This document shows, piece after piece, positions 6,636 to 8,119 of a DNA stretch of 8,119 bases. Below the pieces are notes generated by a model that ran no database searches, was not told where the DNA came from, and saw nothing but the letters and a program-made list of their open reading frames with translations. Made by a program: the position numbers and the translations under genes. Source of the DNA: Candidatus Hodarchaeota archaeon (GTDB lineage Archaea > Asgardarchaeota > Heimdallarchaeia > Hodarchaeales > YT1-057); NCBI GenBank assembly GCA_016839955.1, contig JAEOTI010000407.1, positions 1 through 8,119 of the forward strand. The letters are read 5' to 3'. The stretch's first letter is position 1, and each line of letters starts with the position of its first letter.

Positions 6636-7388
6636 ATGGCATCAAGAAAAATGATGATAGGTCTTGTATTAACCATTCTTGCAGTAATATTTATTGGAAT
6701 TCCTTTTACAACCATGCTCTCTGGTGTTTCATCTACCGAAGATATGGGTGGATCCAACTATGAACCCGCCATAGGGTATAGGATAAACTTTCAGCGCGGT
6801 TTTTCTCCTCTCATTAAACTTGATGTCTCAGTTATGAATTTACAAAATGGATTAGTAATACAGTTAGCTGTTTATGATTCAGAAGGTAATAATGAGCGAG
6901 TGGGTGGGTCCGCTACTGTTAGTGGTGGAAAAGCTACTCTTAGCTTCATTGAACTTGGAGGACAAGCTACACCAATTGGTCTAGCCAAACCAGATTATTA
7001 TATAACCGTAACCGGTGGGGGAGTAACATCAAATTTAACAACCGGTGATGTAGAATATACTGTCACGCCCATTATTACATGGTTGCTTGCGCCTCTATTT
7101 TTAATCATTGGATTAACTCTTTTATTCATGGGGCGAGGTGAAGGCGAACCTCGTGCACGCCGGTCTCGAGGTCGGGCTCAAGTAACTTTTGGCGAAGACG
7201 CTCCAGAACCCGTCTTAGGTGCCGGAAGAAAACCTGCGAAGAGGAAAAAGAAAAAGAAGAAGAAAGGAACTCGTCCAAAAGCAAAGGCTGTTGGTGTCCC
7301 CCAAGTAAAAGCTTCCCGTTGTCCTTCTTGTGGCGCTGTAGTACCTGCTGGACAAATGTATTGCCCATCCTGTTATGCAAAGGTCTAA
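6636..7388 (+). CDS. Two-helix membrane protein with C-terminal zinc ribbon
   Basis: The 250-residue protein opens with MASRKMM and a hydrophobic helix at about 7-29, a signal anchor or signal peptide. A small Gly/Ser/Thr-rich, probably beta-structured domain follows (about 30-143), with strands such as KLDVSV and LVIQLAVY and ending DVEYTVTP, likely outside the cell. A second helix spans about 145-166. The cytoplasmic tail is strongly basic (RARRSRGR; a run of seven lysines ending at 210) and ends in a zinc ribbon with Cys229, Cys232, Cys243 and Cys246 (two CPSC knuckles 10 residues apart). Such ribbons at the tails of archaeal membrane proteins are common, with unknown roles; binding of nucleic acid or protein is inference. 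It is divergent from the ABC operon and shares its intergenic region. I do not recognise a named family. Confidence 0.88.
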   Translation: MASRKMMIGLVLTILAVIFIGIPFTTMLSGVSSTEDMGGSNYEPAIGYRINFQRGFSPLIKLDVSVMNLQNGLVIQLAVYDSEGNNERVGGSATVSGGKATLSFIELGGQATPIGLAKPDYYITVTGGGVTSNLTTGDVEYTVTPIITWLLAPLFLIIGLTLLFMGRGEGEPRARRSRGRAQVTFGEDAPEPVLGAGRKPAKRKKKKKKKGTRPKAKAVGVPQVKASRCPSCGAVVPAGQMYCPSCYAKV

Positions 7389-7395
7389 AACTAAT

Positions 7396-7422
7396 AGAAA
7401 AGTGCTTTTTGAGCACTTTTCT
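7396..7422. terminator. Bidirectional hairpin terminator
   Basis: AGAAAAGTGC at 7396-7405 and GCACTTTTCT at 7413-7422 form a perfect 10-bp stem with a TTTTTGA loop. The hairpin lies in the 55-bp gap between convergent stop codons, and both strands end the stem in a T-rich arm, so it can serve both the zinc-ribbon gene and the antitoxin-like gene. Confidence 0.7.
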
Positions 7423-7443
7423 TTAATGAGAATCCAAGAATTG

Positions 7444-7755
7444 TTATTGACCGGAAAATAGTGCCTTTGGATGAACAATTGTGGTATCAGGCATAATACT
7501 AGCTAGGTTTCGACGGCGATATTCAGATAAAAATTCACTTGGTTCGAGTTGAGCGATAACACTTGCTTCTTCAACAGTTGTTTTTTTCTCTTTTAGTAGG
7601 TTGAAAGCGATTTCTAGTTTAGTCTCAGCAAGTCCACTCTCAAGGGCTTGTTGTAGAATTTTTTCTCGGCTAACGCCAGAAAGGTTAACTAACTTATCGA
7701 TTTCTTTCAATAAGGTCGAGTTAACCTCTATTTCTAAGTGAACTTTTTCTGACAT
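7444..7755 (-). CDS. RHH/UPF0175-like antitoxin-type protein
   Basis: This 103-residue protein opens with a ribbon-helix-helix-like segment (VHLEIEVNSTLLKEIDKLVNLSGVSREKILQQALESGL, about 5-42). It is followed by AFNLLKEKKTTVEEASVIAQLEPSEFLSEYRRRNL at about 50-84, close in pattern to the UPF0175 family (often ALxLYxxGKISLxxAAxLAGxSxxEFLxxLxxRG). Members are predicted DNA-binding antitoxins, usually beside a PIN or DUF3368-type toxin gene. No toxin is visible on either side here: downstream on this strand comes the hairpin and the opposing membrane-protein gene. The final residues (DTTIVHPKALFSGQ) do not recall a toxin. The start at 7755 has only a weak GGCGAG-type site, so the transcript may be leaderless. 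Role as a solitary regulator is inferred. Confidence 0.8.
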   Translation of the reverse strand: MSEKVHLEIEVNSTLLKEIDKLVNLSGVSREKILQQALESGLAETKLEIAFNLLKEKKTTVEEASVIAQLEPSEFLSEYRRRNLASIMPDTTIVHPKALFSGQ

Positions 7756-7774
7756 TTATTCTCGCCATCGCTTA

Positions 7775-7838
7775 ATTATACTCATCTTTTTCTAAAAAAC
7801 CTATCCGTACAGATTTTGGTTGAATTTCTAGTTTTTAT
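7775..7838 (-). promoter_or_regulatory. Candidate promoters of the antitoxin-like gene
   Basis: Two minus-strand TATA-like motifs are present. TATAAT at 7780-7775 would start transcription near the ATG at 7755, giving a leaderless message in keeping with the weak ribosome site. TATAAAAA at 7838-7831 would start near 7805 with a leader of about 50 nt. I cannot choose between them. Confidence 0.35.
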
Positions 7839-7871
7839 ACTATATATGTATTAACTAATTCACCCTTTTGT

Positions 7872-7909
7872 TTCAAATGTTATCAAATGATAGTATCAAA
7901 CAATTCAAA
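7872..7909. repeat. Clustered TCAAA repeats with a small palindrome
   Basis: TTCAAA, ATCAAA, ATCAAA and TTCAAA occur at 7872, 7882, 7895 and 7904, and TATCA-AA-TGATA at 7881-7892 is an inverted repeat. They lie between the antitoxin-like gene and the putative insertion. They could be an operator for the RHH protein or part of a transposon end; chance in AT-rich DNA is also possible. Confidence 0.3.
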
Positions 7910-7920
7910 GTAAATTTTCA

Positions 7921-8119
7921 AGGCAGTCTCTCCAAACTATTTAAGGACAACCACCCTGCTCAAATATGAGAGAAAAAAGAATGGCAGTGAGTTGTCGAAC
8001 AGAAGAGACCTGGCTAAAACCGACTCCAACGCTATGAGCATTAGCCTGTTCGTCCAAAAACCTTTACAACGAAGCAAATTACCTGGTTCGACACTGGTTC
8101 ATTAAGACTGGGGAGTGGA
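7921..8119 (+). mobile_element. Left part of an IS200/IS605-family (TnpB-bearing) element
   Basis: The call rests on the TnpB N-terminal coding sequence and on a change in composition: by my count 15 of 60 bases are G or C in 7861-7920, 24 of 60 in 7921-7980 and 30 of 60 in 7981-8040. The left boundary near 7921 is only approximate. TTTAA at 7940-7944 is one candidate target-adjacent motif, but no end can be fixed. No tnpA transposase gene lies to the left, so this looks like a tnpB-only element or one with tnpA outside the window. The right end is beyond the window. Confidence 0.55.
7981..8119 (+). pseudogene. tnpB: TnpB (IS605 OrfB) N-terminal fragment with in-frame stop
   Basis: Reading from ATG 7981 gives MAVSCRTEETWLKPTPTL, then TGA at 8035-8037, then in the same frame ALACSSKNLYNEANYLVRHW and FIKTGEW up to the window edge. 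The text on both sides of the stop fits the N-terminal region of IS605 OrfB/TnpB proteins, which typically read IWLKPxxxLSxLCHxSKNLYNEANYxIRQ. TnpB is the RNA-guided endonuclease of these transposons. One base (for instance CGA to TGA) explains the stop, so the copy is probably inactive unless the stop is read through or is a sequencing error. An in-frame ATG at 7966 would add five residues. The catalytic RuvC residues lie outside the window, and about 90% of the gene is missing here because of the edge. Confidence 0.7.

Noticed and set aside
7126..7478. Two overlapping minus-strand frames opposite the zinc-ribbon protein.
   Set aside because: They mirror the purine-rich lysine codons (runs of Ser/Phe/Leu) and include the terminator hairpin; they are not genes.

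Overview
The window looks archaeal. It is AT-rich, and five of eight gene starts carry a Shine-Dalgarno core containing GGTG, with a GTG/ATG/TTG mix of possible start codons. Candidate TATA boxes lie about 25 nt upstream of plausible transcript starts, and T-tracts sit behind genes. The gene types also fit: an archaeal-type long coiled-coil protein with RDEL/KRDELN heptads, a split ABC ATPase plus FtsX-like permease, and a membrane protein ending in a CPSC...CPSC zinc ribbon. An Asgard or related lineage is possible, but that is a guess from overall style; no ribosomal or other marker gene is present.

Layout from left to right. (1) 290-1204 (+) is a lipid/diacylglycerol kinase-family protein (YegS/LCB5-like). 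It ends 3 bp from a convergent gene at 1208-1960 (-), an unassigned protein with a faint kinase-like pattern. (2) 2164-3039 (+) is an unrecognised, mostly helical protein that probably starts at TTG. (3) 3267-4241 (+) is an archaeal coiled-coil protein whose best start is a TTG behind a strong ribosome site, not the upstream ATG at 3192. (4) 6199 down to 4278 (-) is a two-gene operon: an FtsX/MacB-type permease followed by its ATPase. The permease stop codon forms part of the ATPase ribosome-binding site. (5) A 436-bp divergent intergenic region holds promoters and AT-rich inverted repeats. (6) 6636-7388 (+) is a two-helix membrane protein with a lysine-rich tail and a C-terminal zinc ribbon. 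A hairpin at 7396-7422 can serve as terminator for it and for the convergent gene at 7444-7755 (-), a small RHH/UPF0175-like antitoxin-type protein with no visible toxin. (7) At the right edge GC content jumps, and the first codons of a TnpB (IS200/IS605 OrfB family) gene appear, interrupted by an in-frame TGA at 8035.

The ABC pair is the only clear functional unit: one permease chain and one ATPase, probably a 2+2 mechanotransmission/export complex of the MacB/LolCDE type. The divergent zinc-ribbon membrane protein shares its intergenic region and could be co-regulated, but nothing proves a link. I see no CRISPR array, tRNA, rRNA or defence island. The items most worth a second look are the TnpB element with its interrupted reading frame next to an orphan antitoxin-like gene, and the zinc-ribbon membrane protein.
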